Assembly: GCA_024811115.1 (NCBI GenBank) | Contig: JAKOGH010000595.1 | Coordinates: forward strand, 1 to 34,395 | DNA length: 34,395 nt | Reading direction: 5' to 3' | Source: Terana coerulea | Lineage: Eukaryota; Basidiomycota; Agaricomycetes; Polyporales; Phanerochaetaceae | Notes under the pieces: model-generated | Seen by the model: the letters and a program-made list of their open reading frames with translations, nothing else | Database searches by the model: none | What the model was told of the DNA's origin: nothing | Position numbers and translations under genes: made by a program | Shown: piece after piece, positions 22,225 through 33,494 of the stretch | Layout of the letters: each line of letters starts with the position of its first letter | Position numbering within the stretch: the stretch's first letter is position 1

Positions 22225-23117
22225 AGACGGCTGATGACTGCCATCCGAGATGCCGCCGTCTGTGCCTGCCGCTCTTCACACTGCCTGCCCCAGATAGTGT
22301 ACCGTCGCTCGGCATGGGTCAGCGAGTACAGTTGTAGTTGTACTGCCGTAGTGTCATTGTACATGCTGCTATGCTTATAAATATTAATGTTTACGGCTCC
22401 CACAAAGACATCAGTGATCGTGACATCAGTCCTACTCATTTACTCGCTGTACGTAGAGATGGTGAATGGCATCTTGACGGCACGGGACCGTTGATATATT
22501 CACGGACGAGACTTTGACGTCCCGACCCTCTGAGTCCATGTCGCGATCTGCTACTATTACTACTGTACCAATCCCTCGGGCGTAGACGTCGCCGTGCTAT
22601 CGAGTACCAACGTACTAATTAATATATCGTGCGCTTGCAATGGTACTGGTTACGATAGCATTCGCGCGATATTCTCGTATTGTCACCGAGTCGTCTACAA
22701 TTTCAGGCCGTAGCTAAATCCAAGCTAAGTCACTTCTATACTATATAGCACCGTGTCGCTGAGAGGATAGCTTTATATGGTGTAAGCTAATAACACTCGA
22801 CTCGTGTCGTCCATCCCATCTCAGCCTTTGACGATGGTACCTCAGCCCAGTTCACAGCCAGGCCCCGAACACAGAACACCACAGTATAGTATATCAACAC
22901 ACATGAACACTTGCGTCGTGTCTGGCTACTGTACTGCGCACTCTCAATACTCTCGAGAGGGGAAATGAAATATATTGCCACAACCTACAGGTACTATACA
23001 TTAACTCAATACTAATTTATCTCCCCGCAACCGCACACTCGCCCTCGCCGCCACCCCGCCGCAATTTGTTTCTGAGCCTAGAGGTTATCGTGAGCAGATT
23101 AAATGAACCTACCTGTC

Positions 23118-25410
23118 TCATAGATCAACCCAATACCATTTTATTTTTGTCAATCGCGCCCCCGCTCGAGACCCGGCCACCACAAGCTGCAGCCCTGCAG
23201 GCGTCGCGAGCGGAACGCATGGACCTACTGTCTGCCTTCCCTGCATGCTGGGCACGATCGAGATGCGCGACGCGACCGAGTTGCGCGCCGAGGTGCGCGA
23301 AGAGCTTTGCGTGCTCGTGCTGAACCGGTTCTGCGCGCGCGGCGCCGGGTTCAGCGACAGGATGCTATCCCGCCGCCCGGGCCCGCGCATCATGCTCTGC
23401 CGCCGCGTGCGCTCCAGCACCTTCTTCTCCGTGTTCGGGAAGTACTCGGCCAGGTGCGTCGTGATGAGCTCGCTCGGCGGCCGCTGCCCGAAGAAGTTGC
23501 GCAGCTTGCCCTTCTTGCTCGGGCTTTTCGACGGGCTCTCCTCTGCGGCGCTGGGCGACAGGGTGGCCGACGAGGGGCCGTCGGGGATCTGAACACCAAG
23601 GCCGCTGAGGATGCTGACGGAGCTCGCCCGTTTATAGGCTTTGCTGCCGGGGGTAGGAGCGGAACGGTCATGAGGAGGCAGTAGACTGTCGTTGATTGTT
23701 TCCTGACTGCTTGAAGCCTTGGGGAAGGCAGTAAGATACGGACTTGTAGGGCTCACTCTGGGTCGCTTGAGTTGCCGCAGTGTTAGGCCATGCTCACGAG
23801 CAGGCTCGTCTGGAGAGGCATGGCAGATTGAAAGAAGTTGTGCCTCAGTGAGGGGGTACCTATACATTGACAGAAGGTTAGTGATTCCTCATCAAGGGGT
23901 GAGTATATTACTTACGAGGCGAGCCTTCGTTATTCCAGTCCAGGAAAGCGCCCCAACCATCGACGCATAATCCGCCGTCGATAATCTCTACTTGAGGATT
24001 ATTCGACGTCTCCTCTAACCCTCTGAGCTTCTTCAAAGCCCGCTCAAGGATGTCTGAACCGGCTGTCAAATCTACGACCGCGATCATAGACGACTTGCCC
24101 TCAGCGGGTACTGAGAACTTGATCACCTTCCTCCTGATGTCTTCCAACGACGGCGCGTGCGAGGGAGTGCTGGGACGATTGAATGGCCCTCCGCCGACGC
24201 GGAACGATCCAGAGTTGGATGTGGGTGGCGACGGCGTCGTCGGCGCCTGCCTGTTGTTGAACCCTTCCACAATGGGTGAGAGAGACGACTGCGAGCCTTG
24301 GTGCTGCGAATACGGGTGATTCGTGCCGACAGACGGCCGCGGAGGGGGCTTGGAGCCCGACCCGGAGATGGACGTGTTTCGCCCGTGCTCATGCGGCGAG
24401 CGGTTGAGGTTCCGATTCGGAAGCTGGCTGTTCTGCAGCGGTGATGGCGAACGGGCCGGGCGGTTCGCCGCAGGACCAGGAGGGAGCGGGAGCGGCTGGT
24501 TAGTATTGAATATTGGTGGTTCAGGAAGCGTCGGCGTCCTTCGCCCTGAGTACTGATTCGCCGGCGGTAGGAGCGACCGAGGCGTGGAACGCGCACCAGA
24601 TGGCGGTGGCGGTGGTTGGTTGCGAGGAGGGGGTGGAAGGGGCGGGAGTCCTGGACGGCCGCTGGGCGTGGTGGCGGAAGGCGTGCCTGCGTTCGGCTGA
24701 GGCAGCGGGCGTATCGCAGGGGCGTTGCCGCGGGCAGAGTCTTGCCCATCACGCACCAGACGGGGTAGGCTGTCCGTTCCTGCGTTGGGCGATAGATGGA
24801 GAGGAGCTGGACGCGCATTGTCCAGTCGTCGGACACTGTGCCCATTGCGTGAGACAGGCGACGAAAGCGTGCTCGCCTGGCCACTCAAGCTGCTGTTGCG
24901 TGCGTGCTCTATCGACCGAGGGCGGCTTGCGGCGATGGCAGCGGCCGACACGGAGGAGCATCTCTGCCGTAGTGCTTTCACGCCCGCTACAATCCTAATC
25001 CTGTCTCCCACAGTGTACACACCCATCTCCTTGAGCGTCATCTGGTCCAGCTCGAGGAGCACGTCGCCGCGAATGTCGTTTGCTCTGAACATCGGTGAAT
25101 GGTGCGGGCACTTGATGCTTACGAGCCACGCCGCTACATGGGTGTCGGTCCAGGTCCGTAAGTAGTCCGGAAAGGTCATGCCAGGTGGGGGTTCCAGGAT
25201 GGAGCTGCCGTTCAGAGATGTAGGGGTGCTGGGCTGGGACTGGCTGTCCGCGTACGCAGCGCCGCTTAAGCTGAAGGATGGCAACTGTGCCTGACCCTGT
25301 TGTATCATGAAGGTCGCACCCGGAGAGGATGGAGTAGATGCTTGGGAGACTGGCTGTGAGGCGTCGCCCGGGGCGTGAAGAGAATTCCCGTTCATGTAGA
25401 CCGCAGCCAT
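23118..25410 (-). CDS. STE11: Kinase-less STE11-type MAPKKK with SAM and Ras-binding-like domains (unit 2)
   Basis: Exon 1 starts at 25410. The strongest donor (GTAAGT at 23915) would put exon 2 (from 23859) out of frame because one base is missing just after the acceptor relative to unit 1. A second GT four bases on (GTAATA at 23911) restores the frame, giving 746 aa. Domains: SAM about 86-150, proline-rich linker, Ras-binding-like domain about 426-494 (KVIKFSVPAEGKSS to DWNN), PLTEAQLLSICHA, and the LRNFFGQRPPSELITTHLAE block about 619-638. The intron has a good branch point (CACTAAC). The frame ends about 36 residues after the last Ste11-like sequence, with no kinase domain anywhere nearby. 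If the first donor is used, translation ends about 25 codons into exon 2. Confidence 0.75.
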
Positions 25411-26175
25411 GGTATCGTGTAGGGTATCAGATGCAGTGGGTGGGCGATAATGATAGTTGTATGTCCGTATGGTCGTAATTCAGCTGTGCGTTGGTGCGAA
25501 GAACGTGTGGAGACGCGAAGGGACCTCTCTGCAGGAGCCAGGCAGAGAGGTTGGTAAATGAAAGCTGCTCGACCGGTCGAGAGGGGGCGTACAAGACGAG
25601 AGAGAGAGAGAAAGCAGAGAACGGGGACAAGGATGACCTGAGCGGGATGGACAGACAACAAGAGAAGGATTGGACAAAGCCTCAGTGCGTCTCCTCCAAT
25701 TGTCCGTACCAGTTGATTGACACACCTGAGAACCCAATTCTGCTTCAATACCCTCTCCAGATCCTCGTAATACCCTCTTCAGACCGACAGAGCCCAGCAG
25801 TGAGGTGGAATGGTGGTGGGAGAGCAGTATCAGATCGAGATGGACGCTGGCAACCGCGGGTCGAAAGACGTTCCCGAAGATCCCTCGGAGACTTTCACGC
25901 ACCACGTACGCGCACGACGTCGAGGGGAAATCTCCCGAGAGCTGGACGGGGGCTGACGGTAATATACGAGGCGAAAAAGCGGCTATATCAAGCAACCGCG
26001 GGTCGGTTGTCGACCAACACACAGCTTTCAGCGCGAACTCCTCCCGCCTTGAATCCTTGATTGACGCCGTCATCACAGCTGACGTAGCTCCGCCGTGCAA
26101 CGGGTAAATCGCAAGACCTACAAACGAGACTCTGTACCCCAACTGTACGCGACACTCTGACCTGACCCAGACTGT
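25411..26175 (-). promoter_or_regulatory. STE11 5' region, unit 2
   Basis: Nearly identical to unit 1, including both 14-mers and the C/T-rich tract, which is one GA dinucleotide longer. Other changes are single bases or one-base indels. Confidence 0.45.
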
Positions 26176-26214
26176 ACGCGACACCCACCCAATCTGTCGG
26201 TAGTCTACCCTGCA

Positions 26215-27770
26215 CCCTGACCGTGCGCCCTGACCTGACCGCCGCCCATTCCACCCTCCGACGCGACTCTCTGCCCTTTCTCGCCTCGACGCGACCGTCT
26301 GCAAGCGCTCGCTTTCGACACATGTGCCGGCTTTCGCGGGTCTCTCGCACCTGCCGCCACTCCGTGCTGCGCGCTCTCGCCCGTCTGCGTCCCGCGTGCT
26401 ACCGTGCTACTGCGCTCAGTGTACTACTCTCCGCGCCCGCAGGCCATCGTGCACGAGTCCGTGTCTCCGCAAGCCTTGCGCCGTGCATACAGCCCGCATC
26501 TCGACCTCACACCATCCCGTCAGGGCCATAGTCGGTCAGCAAACACCACGTTGGAGTCCTTACAGCCCAGTCAGAATGTACTGACCTTGCCGTCATAGAA
26601 TCTTGTTCGGCGCGCTTCCAACCGTCGCCTCGCCGCAACGAGCCCATGCCTTTGCGCGTTCGTATTAGACCTCTAGCTTGCTCGCGGGAAGAAGATCCGT
26701 TGCCTCGTCGCAAACGGATCTCGTCTCTGCGCAGAGGTAAGCACATACTGCCTTTGAACGAGATTAAACCTGTACTTACCGTGCGTCAGCGCCCTACAGA
26801 ACGGAGTGCGCCATGCGCGAGCACCCTTGGTCGGCGGAACGCGATACGTCGTGTCGGCGCTGACCCGACGCTTGTCGACGCCTGTGCGCCCCACGGCATC
26901 GAGCCGCCGCCGGCAGCCCGCTCGCCGGAACGCGATCCATCGCGTCAACGCCCAGTCCGCCGCCTCCGCGACCAAGTGTCCGCCCCACCCCCGACGAGTC
27001 CCGCTCGCGCAAGACGGCAGTACGCCTCTCCGAGGTCAGCACCGTCAAGCGTTGCGCATGGCACTGCAGGCCAAACCCCGCTCGCGGGACGTCGATATAT
27101 GGCGTCTGCGCAAAATGGCCCTCCCGCCACCAAGTGTTCTGCGCCTGAGAACGATGTCCCCGACGACTCGGTGCCAGGGCACGGGCGGGAGACGGAAGGC
27201 CATATGTGGCGTCGTCGCAACAGGCCCCTCCTCGTCTGCGAGCCCGTCAGATGCTCGCCCGACCCGTCGTCTCGATGCGAAAACCTGTTCGCGATGGCGG
27301 GGACGGCAAGACTGGCGCTACGCGCGCACGAAATACACAACCTCCCGCCGGGCCGCGTTCCGTCGTCTCAGGACGCCGACCGCGCCCTCGACGCGCGCCG
27401 GTGCGCAGAGCCTCGGTCGCCGGAACACACCCAGGTGAGCACGACTGTCTGAATGACATCGGCAGGCGGCCCTGACCTTGCGAATGGCGCAGGCCGGCCT
27501 CGTGCTCGCGGGACCACGACCCGTTGCGTCCTCGACGGCGGTGGCGTCCAGACGAAAAGACCGACGCTAGGCCGGTCGCGGGACGTCTTTGCGTTGCGTC
27601 GGCGCGCCGTGCGATGTCGGCTGCGGCAAACAGTGAGTACTTGGGCCCGTCCATCTTGGAGTGCGCGTGCACTGACCTATTGTTCCCTACTGTTCTCAGC
27701 CTGCGCCTCGCGCCTGCATCTTGCATTTTGCGAATGGCGCGCCCTTGGACTCCGTGGAACGATCTGCGCG
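26215..27770. other. GC-rich stretch of decayed repeats, unit 2, no gene supported
   Basis: Collinear with 10600-12150 and nearly identical to it apart from one-base indels that shift every long frame. This part, the STE11 promoter and the C/T-rich stretch at 5.5 kb are among the least diverged between units. Confidence 0.5.
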
Positions 27771-27809
27771 ACGCCGGGAGGAAGACTGCGATGAGGAGGC
27801 CAAAAGACT

Positions 27810-30370
27810 GCGAAGGGCGTGGTACGCAGCTGCATCCCACGGCCGGCGGGTTGCTCACGCACTCGGGCGTCGCGGAAACGGCTTGCGAGTTCGGAGGAAA
27901 TGCGACAACAAGGGCGGAGGGCCGTGGAGGGCGTGGTACGCAGCTGCATCCCGCGCTCGGCGGGTTGCTCACGCACTCGGACTCCGCGGACACGGCTCGC
28001 GGGATAGGGGAATATGCGACGACGAGGGCGGAAGACAGTGAGGGCCGAGGCTCGCGGCTGCATCCCGCGTTCGGCAGGTCGCTCACGCACTGGGACTCCG
28101 TGGAAACGGCCTGCGAGATGGGCCAGAAACGCGACGGGAGCAGAAGACAGCGATGGGCGAGGCTCGCGGCGGCATCCCGCGTTCGGCAGGTCGCTCACGC
28201 TCTCAAACTCTCCGCAATGGCGCTCCAGCGCGGCGGTGAAGTGCAAGCGCAGAAATGGAAGACAACGAGGGCGTCGACCGCGGCTGCATCCCGCGAGCGG
28301 CGGGTTGCTCACGCACTCGGGCGTCGCGGAAACGGCTTGCGAGTTAGAAGAAAATGCGACGACGAGGGCGAAGGACCGTGAAGGGCGTGGCACGCAACTG
28401 CATCCCGCGGTCGGCGGGTTGCTCACGCACTCGGATTCCGTGAAAACGGCTCGCGGGATAGGGGGATATGCGACGACGAGGGCGGAAGAGAGTGAGGGGA
28501 GAGGCTCGCGGCTGCATCCCGCGATCGGCGGGTTGCTCACGCACTGGGACTCCGTGGAAACGGCCGGCGAGATGGGCCAGAAACGCGACGGGAGCAGAAG
28601 ACAGTGAGGGCGAGACTCGCGGCTGCATCCCACGTTCGGCAGGTCGCTCACGCTCTCGTCGAGGGCGCAAACTCGCTGCAAGAACGTGGGCCATCATGAC
28701 CGCAGGAACAGGAACGCGGTGGGGCGTAAACAACGGCAACCTTCCGCGTTCGGTTGTCTGTGCGTCGCTCGGCGCCCCTAGGCATGGGCTTTGGATTATC
28801 CGACATCGGCTGGCTGTTGCGGCGACGGACATAGCGGGGCGTGCATCACGGCTGCATCTCGCGATCGGCAAGTCGCTCACGCTCTCGGACTCCGTGAACC
28901 CGCGCTTCGAACGCGCAGAAGACTGCAGCCACAGGACTGGCGATTACGAGAGCGTGGACCGCGGCTGCATCTCGCGCGCGGCGGGTTGCTCACGCTCTCA
29001 CGCCGCCTGTAAACTGCAAGTACAGGGATAGGAGACAACGAGGGCGTGGATCGCGGCTGCATCTCGCGCGCGGCGGGTTGCTCACGCTCTCACGCCCCTG
29101 TAGCGGAGCTTCAGGACGGCTGTAAACTGCAAGTACAGGGACGGAAAACAGCGACGGCGTAGATCGCGGCTGCCCCCGCGGGCGGCGGGATGCTCGCGCC
29201 CTCAAGCTCTATAATCGGCCTTCACGGTGGTAGCAAAGTGCACGCGCAAAGATAGGAGACAACGAGAGCGTGGATCGCGGCTGCATCCCGCGAGCGGCGG
29301 GTTGCTCACGCTCTCACGCCCCTGTAGCGGAGCTTCAGGACGGTTGTAAACTGCAAGTACAGGGTCGGAAAACAGCGACGGCGTAGATCGCGGCTGCCTC
29401 CCGCGGGCGGCGGGATGCTCGCGCCCTCAAGCTCTCTATAATCGGCCTTCGCGATGGTAGCAAAGTGCACGCGCAGGGATAGGAGACAACTCGAGGGCGT
29501 GGATCGCGGCTGCATCCCGCAAGCGGCGGGTTGCTCACGCTCTCAAACTCTCCGCAATGGAGCTCCAGCGCGGCAGTGAAGTGCAAGCGCAGAAATGGAA
29601 GACAACGAGGGCGTCGACCGCGGCTGCATCCCGCGAGCGGCGGGTCGCTCACGCTGTCAAGGTCCGCGGAATGGCGTGCGAAGACCGTCGAAGACGACCA
29701 CGGCGAGTCCACGCGACCAGCTGGGGCGGAGCGTGACTGCATTCCGCGCGTCGGCGGGTTGCTCACGCCCTCAGAATTTGTCGAATCGAGCCCGAACGGG
29801 GTTGGCGGAGGCAACGCCGTGGGGGCCGACAAAGAGAGGCGCACACCGCGGCTGCATCTCGTACGCGGCGGGTCGCTCACGCTCTCCGACCCTGTGAAAC
29901 GGGGTTTCCGACAGGCGCAGATCTGCCGTCGCGCACGCACCATGAGTCGGAGCTCAGTGGTCGAAGGAACATCAGCGGGGATCACGGCGCTGCATCGGTG
30001 CCCAGGCAACGACCTAAGGTCGGTACATCGCTTTGCGCGTACGGGACGTCGAGACTCACCACCTCACTCCGTAGGGACCCTGTTTCATCCCGATGGCTCG
30101 TCATTTGCGGTCGAGCCGGTAGCACGTCGGCGCGCGCGCTTCCCACTGGTGCGTCGCTTACCGCCTTTTATTTCCTCAAGCAGCCGCAGGACTAAGTGAT
30201 CCGTTTTATTGGTTCCAGGCTCATGCATCCCGCGCTTGGCAGGCCCATCCATGCTCTTTGGCCCCGTCAATTCGAGCTTTGAAATGGCAGACGGTGCGGC
30301 TACGGAATTGGAGACCACAAGGACGTCGACCGCGGCTGCATCTCGCGAGCGGCGGGTTGCTCACGCGCTC
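27810..30370. repeat. 114-bp satellite array, unit 2
   Basis: Cores at 27829, 27943, 28057, 28169, 28283, 28397, 28511, 28622, 28851, 28964, 29056, 29169, 29280, 29393, 29509, 29623, 29736 and 29851. One step (28964 to 29056) is only 92 bp. The 3' half has two near-identical blocks, about 29090-29300 and 29320-29520, not seen in unit 1. Net length is 726 bp less than the unit 1 array. Confidence 0.9.
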
Positions 30371-32220
30371 GGGGTGCGCATCAATGAGCAGAAGGGTCGG
30401 GAAAGAAAGCGGCGACGTCGTCAGGAAGCAGAAATCACGCACGCCGCTGCTCCATCTCACATTTGGCCCGCCATGCGGCGCTCTGGACCGCAATGAACGT
30501 GATAGCCCAGACAGCGGATGAATCAGATAGCAGAGACCTGGACTACCGCGGCTTCATTTTACCTGCGGCGGATCGCCCACGCTCCCAGAGTCAGCCGGAA
30601 TGAGCTTCCAATTCAGGTTACAGAAGCAATCGAATAGGAGGCAGCGAGACGGGCATTGCGGATGCAGCTCGCGCTCGACGGCGGGTTGCGCGAGCTGTCG
30701 AGGTCGGTTGAAATGTGCCGGAAGAAGCTCACAGACGGTGACGGCGGACGATCAACAGGGCCTCGTAAATGTGGCTACCATTTGCAATCGGCCCGTTGCT
30801 CGCGCTCTTGGACACTGCGGAATCGAAATCACAGAGAGTCGGCGAAGATGACCTCACGGCCGTCGACAACGAGAGGTACGGCGCGTAGCTGCGTCTCGAA
30901 ATCGCCGGGTCGCTTACGCTCTCCGACTCCATACATAGATCTGGGCTCCGAACAAGCGAAAAAAATCTACCCTCGTGCTCGCAGAATGTTTGGCTGCCGC
31001 AGCCGATGCAGGGTACCCGACAGGATAGGTGTCCAGACGACGGCCTAAGGTCAGTACATCACCTTACCCGGACGAGACAGCCGAGTGGAGACTCACCACG
31101 CTCGTTCCGTTAGATCCCCGCTCGGACCGAATCATTGGTCGCTCTTGATCGAGTCGGCGGCGCATCGGTGACCATGCTTCCTACTGGTGCGTCGCTTACC
31201 GCCTTTTTTCTTTACGGTTGCAGACATGGCGCTAACTATTCGCTCTGTGTTAGTCTCAGGCCCGTGAATTCTGTGCTCGGCAGGATGGCTGTTGCGGCGC
31301 CGGGCAGAGAGGGCGCGCGTCGCGGCTGCAGCCCGCACTCACTCGGTTGCCGACACTCTCTAATGACATGCATCTACACTACGAGACGGTCAAAGACAGC
31401 CGCTCCGCGTCCGGGAGACGATGAACGCGTTGGCCGCGGCTGCATCCCATGCGTGGAGAATTGCTCGCGCTTTCAGAGCAGTAACAGGAGGCGACGACGC
31501 TGTCCTCCGCCGCTGCCGGGGTCTCGATGTCGGCGTCGGGACCCGGCGACCACAAAATGCAAGCAAGCCGATGAAGGCGCCTTCATGGCAATGGACGCCG
31601 ATTTGAAGAGCCGTGAACCACGGCTGCATCTCGCGTGCGGTAGGCCGCTCACGCTGTCAGTGTCAGGAAAAATGAGCTGATCAATCAGCCAGGAAATCGA
31701 CTACAAGCGGGCCTAGAGCTATTCTGAGCCGAGACATACGGCTTCATCCCGCCTGCGGCGGGTCGCTTGAGATGCCCTCGGAGTCGGCGAGCATGGGCGT
31801 AATCAAAAGGCGACGAAGGCGATCATTACGACCGTGCCCCGCGTTCCGCGTCTGCTCACGGTATCCGAATCGAGGCCTGTGCGCATGCGCTTGAGACCCC
31901 TTGAAGGCGATGCCGTTGACAGGTGCATCCACATCACAGAGAAGGCAACTGTATCCCGTGCTTGGCGTACTGTCGGCCGGGCTCCGACTATGGGAACGCG
32001 GCTGGAGCGTGCCGGTGGTCGCGGGCGATGGCGAGGTGGGAGATGATGAAGGACAAAAATTGTGGATAGAAAGAAATAGACATTGCCAACGTACTGCACG
32101 AGCGCAACAACGAGAGCTAGAGATCAACGTCCAACAGGGACAGGGTCCACGGCTGCATACGTGTACGTTAAGCGGCAGATCATTCGCACTCTCTGACGCC
32201 GCAAAAGTGAAATCTAAACA
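30370..32220. repeat. Degenerate tail of the 114-bp satellite, unit 2/3 junction
   Basis: Same decayed cores as in the 15480-17360 stretch, with a 46-bp loss near 31480 that also shortens one step. No gene is seen. Confidence 0.65.
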
Positions 32221-32486
32221 ACATGGATTTCTCATCAAGCTCTCAGGACATCGGACAGCCGTGATTGGTGGAATAATATTAATGATTACGGGGCAACGCA
32301 AGCGTCTCGATGGAGAACCTCACAGCCCGTTCAGACCCCCAGAAAATGCCATCAGAGCATGTGCGCTATCACAGTATTCCACGCACAGCACTGCACTCAT
32401 ATGAGATGATCAAATTTGTAAGCTTCGTAACAGCCCTTGATAGACACTGGTCCGAATAATTAGTCTTCAAATTAATTGTTGCAAGT

Positions 32487-32568
32487 AATGAGGTTTATCA
32501 TTGAGAGATATGCTTAGAAATGATATAAAATCATTTTCTGAGCATTTCTCTCACTGACAAAAGTCATT
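32487..32568. other. AT-rich foldback hairpin, unit 3
   Basis: Same length and arms as the other two copies. The one change seen (T to A at the 3' end of the loop, giving TATAAAA) does not disturb the stem. Confidence 0.6.
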
Positions 32569-32775
32569 CAGAAACTCAGAATTAAATCATGCCATGGTAA
32601 GATTATTGAGAGTTGAGATGAGACCACAAAAGCAATATGCAGAAAGTGAAAGACGTAAGAGATCATCAGCCAATTAGTCCTCATCACCATTGGTGAGCCG
32701 AGTGGTCTTAACTGTGCGCTTTTTCAAGCGCCCGAGAGATGGTGTCGGGGCCCCTATTGGGCCGGCGACCAGTGT

Positions 32776-33413
32776 CTACACGATGAGATGCAACGGACAC
32801 TGCGCCCGTAAGGTTGTACATTGGGATCTGGCCCTCTCCTCCAGTTCTCTCACAGACAGCTTTTGGAACCCAACTGTCCTATCTCTCAACCCGCGCACTA
32901 AAGCGCTGACCTGCCGCAAGGAGTACATGCGGGAGGGCGAGATGCCAAAGTCAGGCCAGTTGTACGGCTCGACTCCGTAGCGGAAGACAATCTTCGGTGA
33001 GCCGTAGTACGGCATTTGTGTGTACAGCATCTCCGCAGTTGGGTCACCGCTCGCCTCACCTGTGCTCACCATCAGCATGTCAGTCATTGATGAATTTCAC
33101 ATTACGTCAGCAGATGCGAATTACTCTAAATGGCAAGAACTTACGCAATCGACGTCGCAGCGCCTCGGATAACACCTTCTGCTCGTGCAGGAGACAGGCC
33201 TTATATGTCGCTTCTACAGTTCACCAAGAATTTTCAATAAGCTAAGGATAACCAAGATGACATGCAGTGTGCCCACTGACCTTTTCGAACAGTGCAGGAC
33301 CGATGGCGAGGAGTGTATCCCCGAGGTTCTTGCGTCGTGGGCGCGGGTTTGGGGAGAGCGTCAAAAGGCAAATACGCAACTTTCATGTTTGGCGGGAACT
33401 TGGGAGAACTCAT
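32776..33413 (-). pseudogene. Unit 3 copy of the 195-aa gene, frameshifted in the tail
   Basis: Exons 33413-33281 and 33213-33145 are intact; exon 3 begins at 33059. A missing C in a C-run near 32806 shifts the frame and gives a stop ending at 32776, leaving about 161 residues. A compensating extra C near 32731 lies beyond that stop. The conserved core up to CTTLR is retained and only the basic tail is lost. Both indels are in homopolymers, so sequencing error is a serious alternative. If real, the shortened protein lacks the putative nuclear targeting tail. Confidence 0.6.
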
Positions 33414-33460
33414 CGTGAGGCTACGAGATGTCATGGCTGCAGAGAGTCTGATACTCGCGC

Positions 33461-33494
33461 TTTTATATCTGCCAGCTTGCTCCTACTGGCAGAT
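33461..33494 (-). promoter_or_regulatory. TATA box and perfect dyad of the small gene, unit 3
   Basis: TATAAAA at 33467-33461, one A shorter than in units 1 and 2, and an unchanged dyad at 33467-33475 and 33486-33494. Confidence 0.6.

Larger units (their letters stand above)
15778..30669. repeat. Macro-repeat unit 2 (about 14.9 kb)
   Basis: Full second copy, in the same orientation as unit 1. The offset from unit 1 is 15777 at its start, 15303 after the unit-1-only segment, 15612 within STE11 exon 1 and 14892 after the satellite array, so the length change is explained by a few discrete indels plus array contraction. It carries small private insertions, about 25 bp near 19545 and about 21 bp near 20910. 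Confidence 0.93.
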
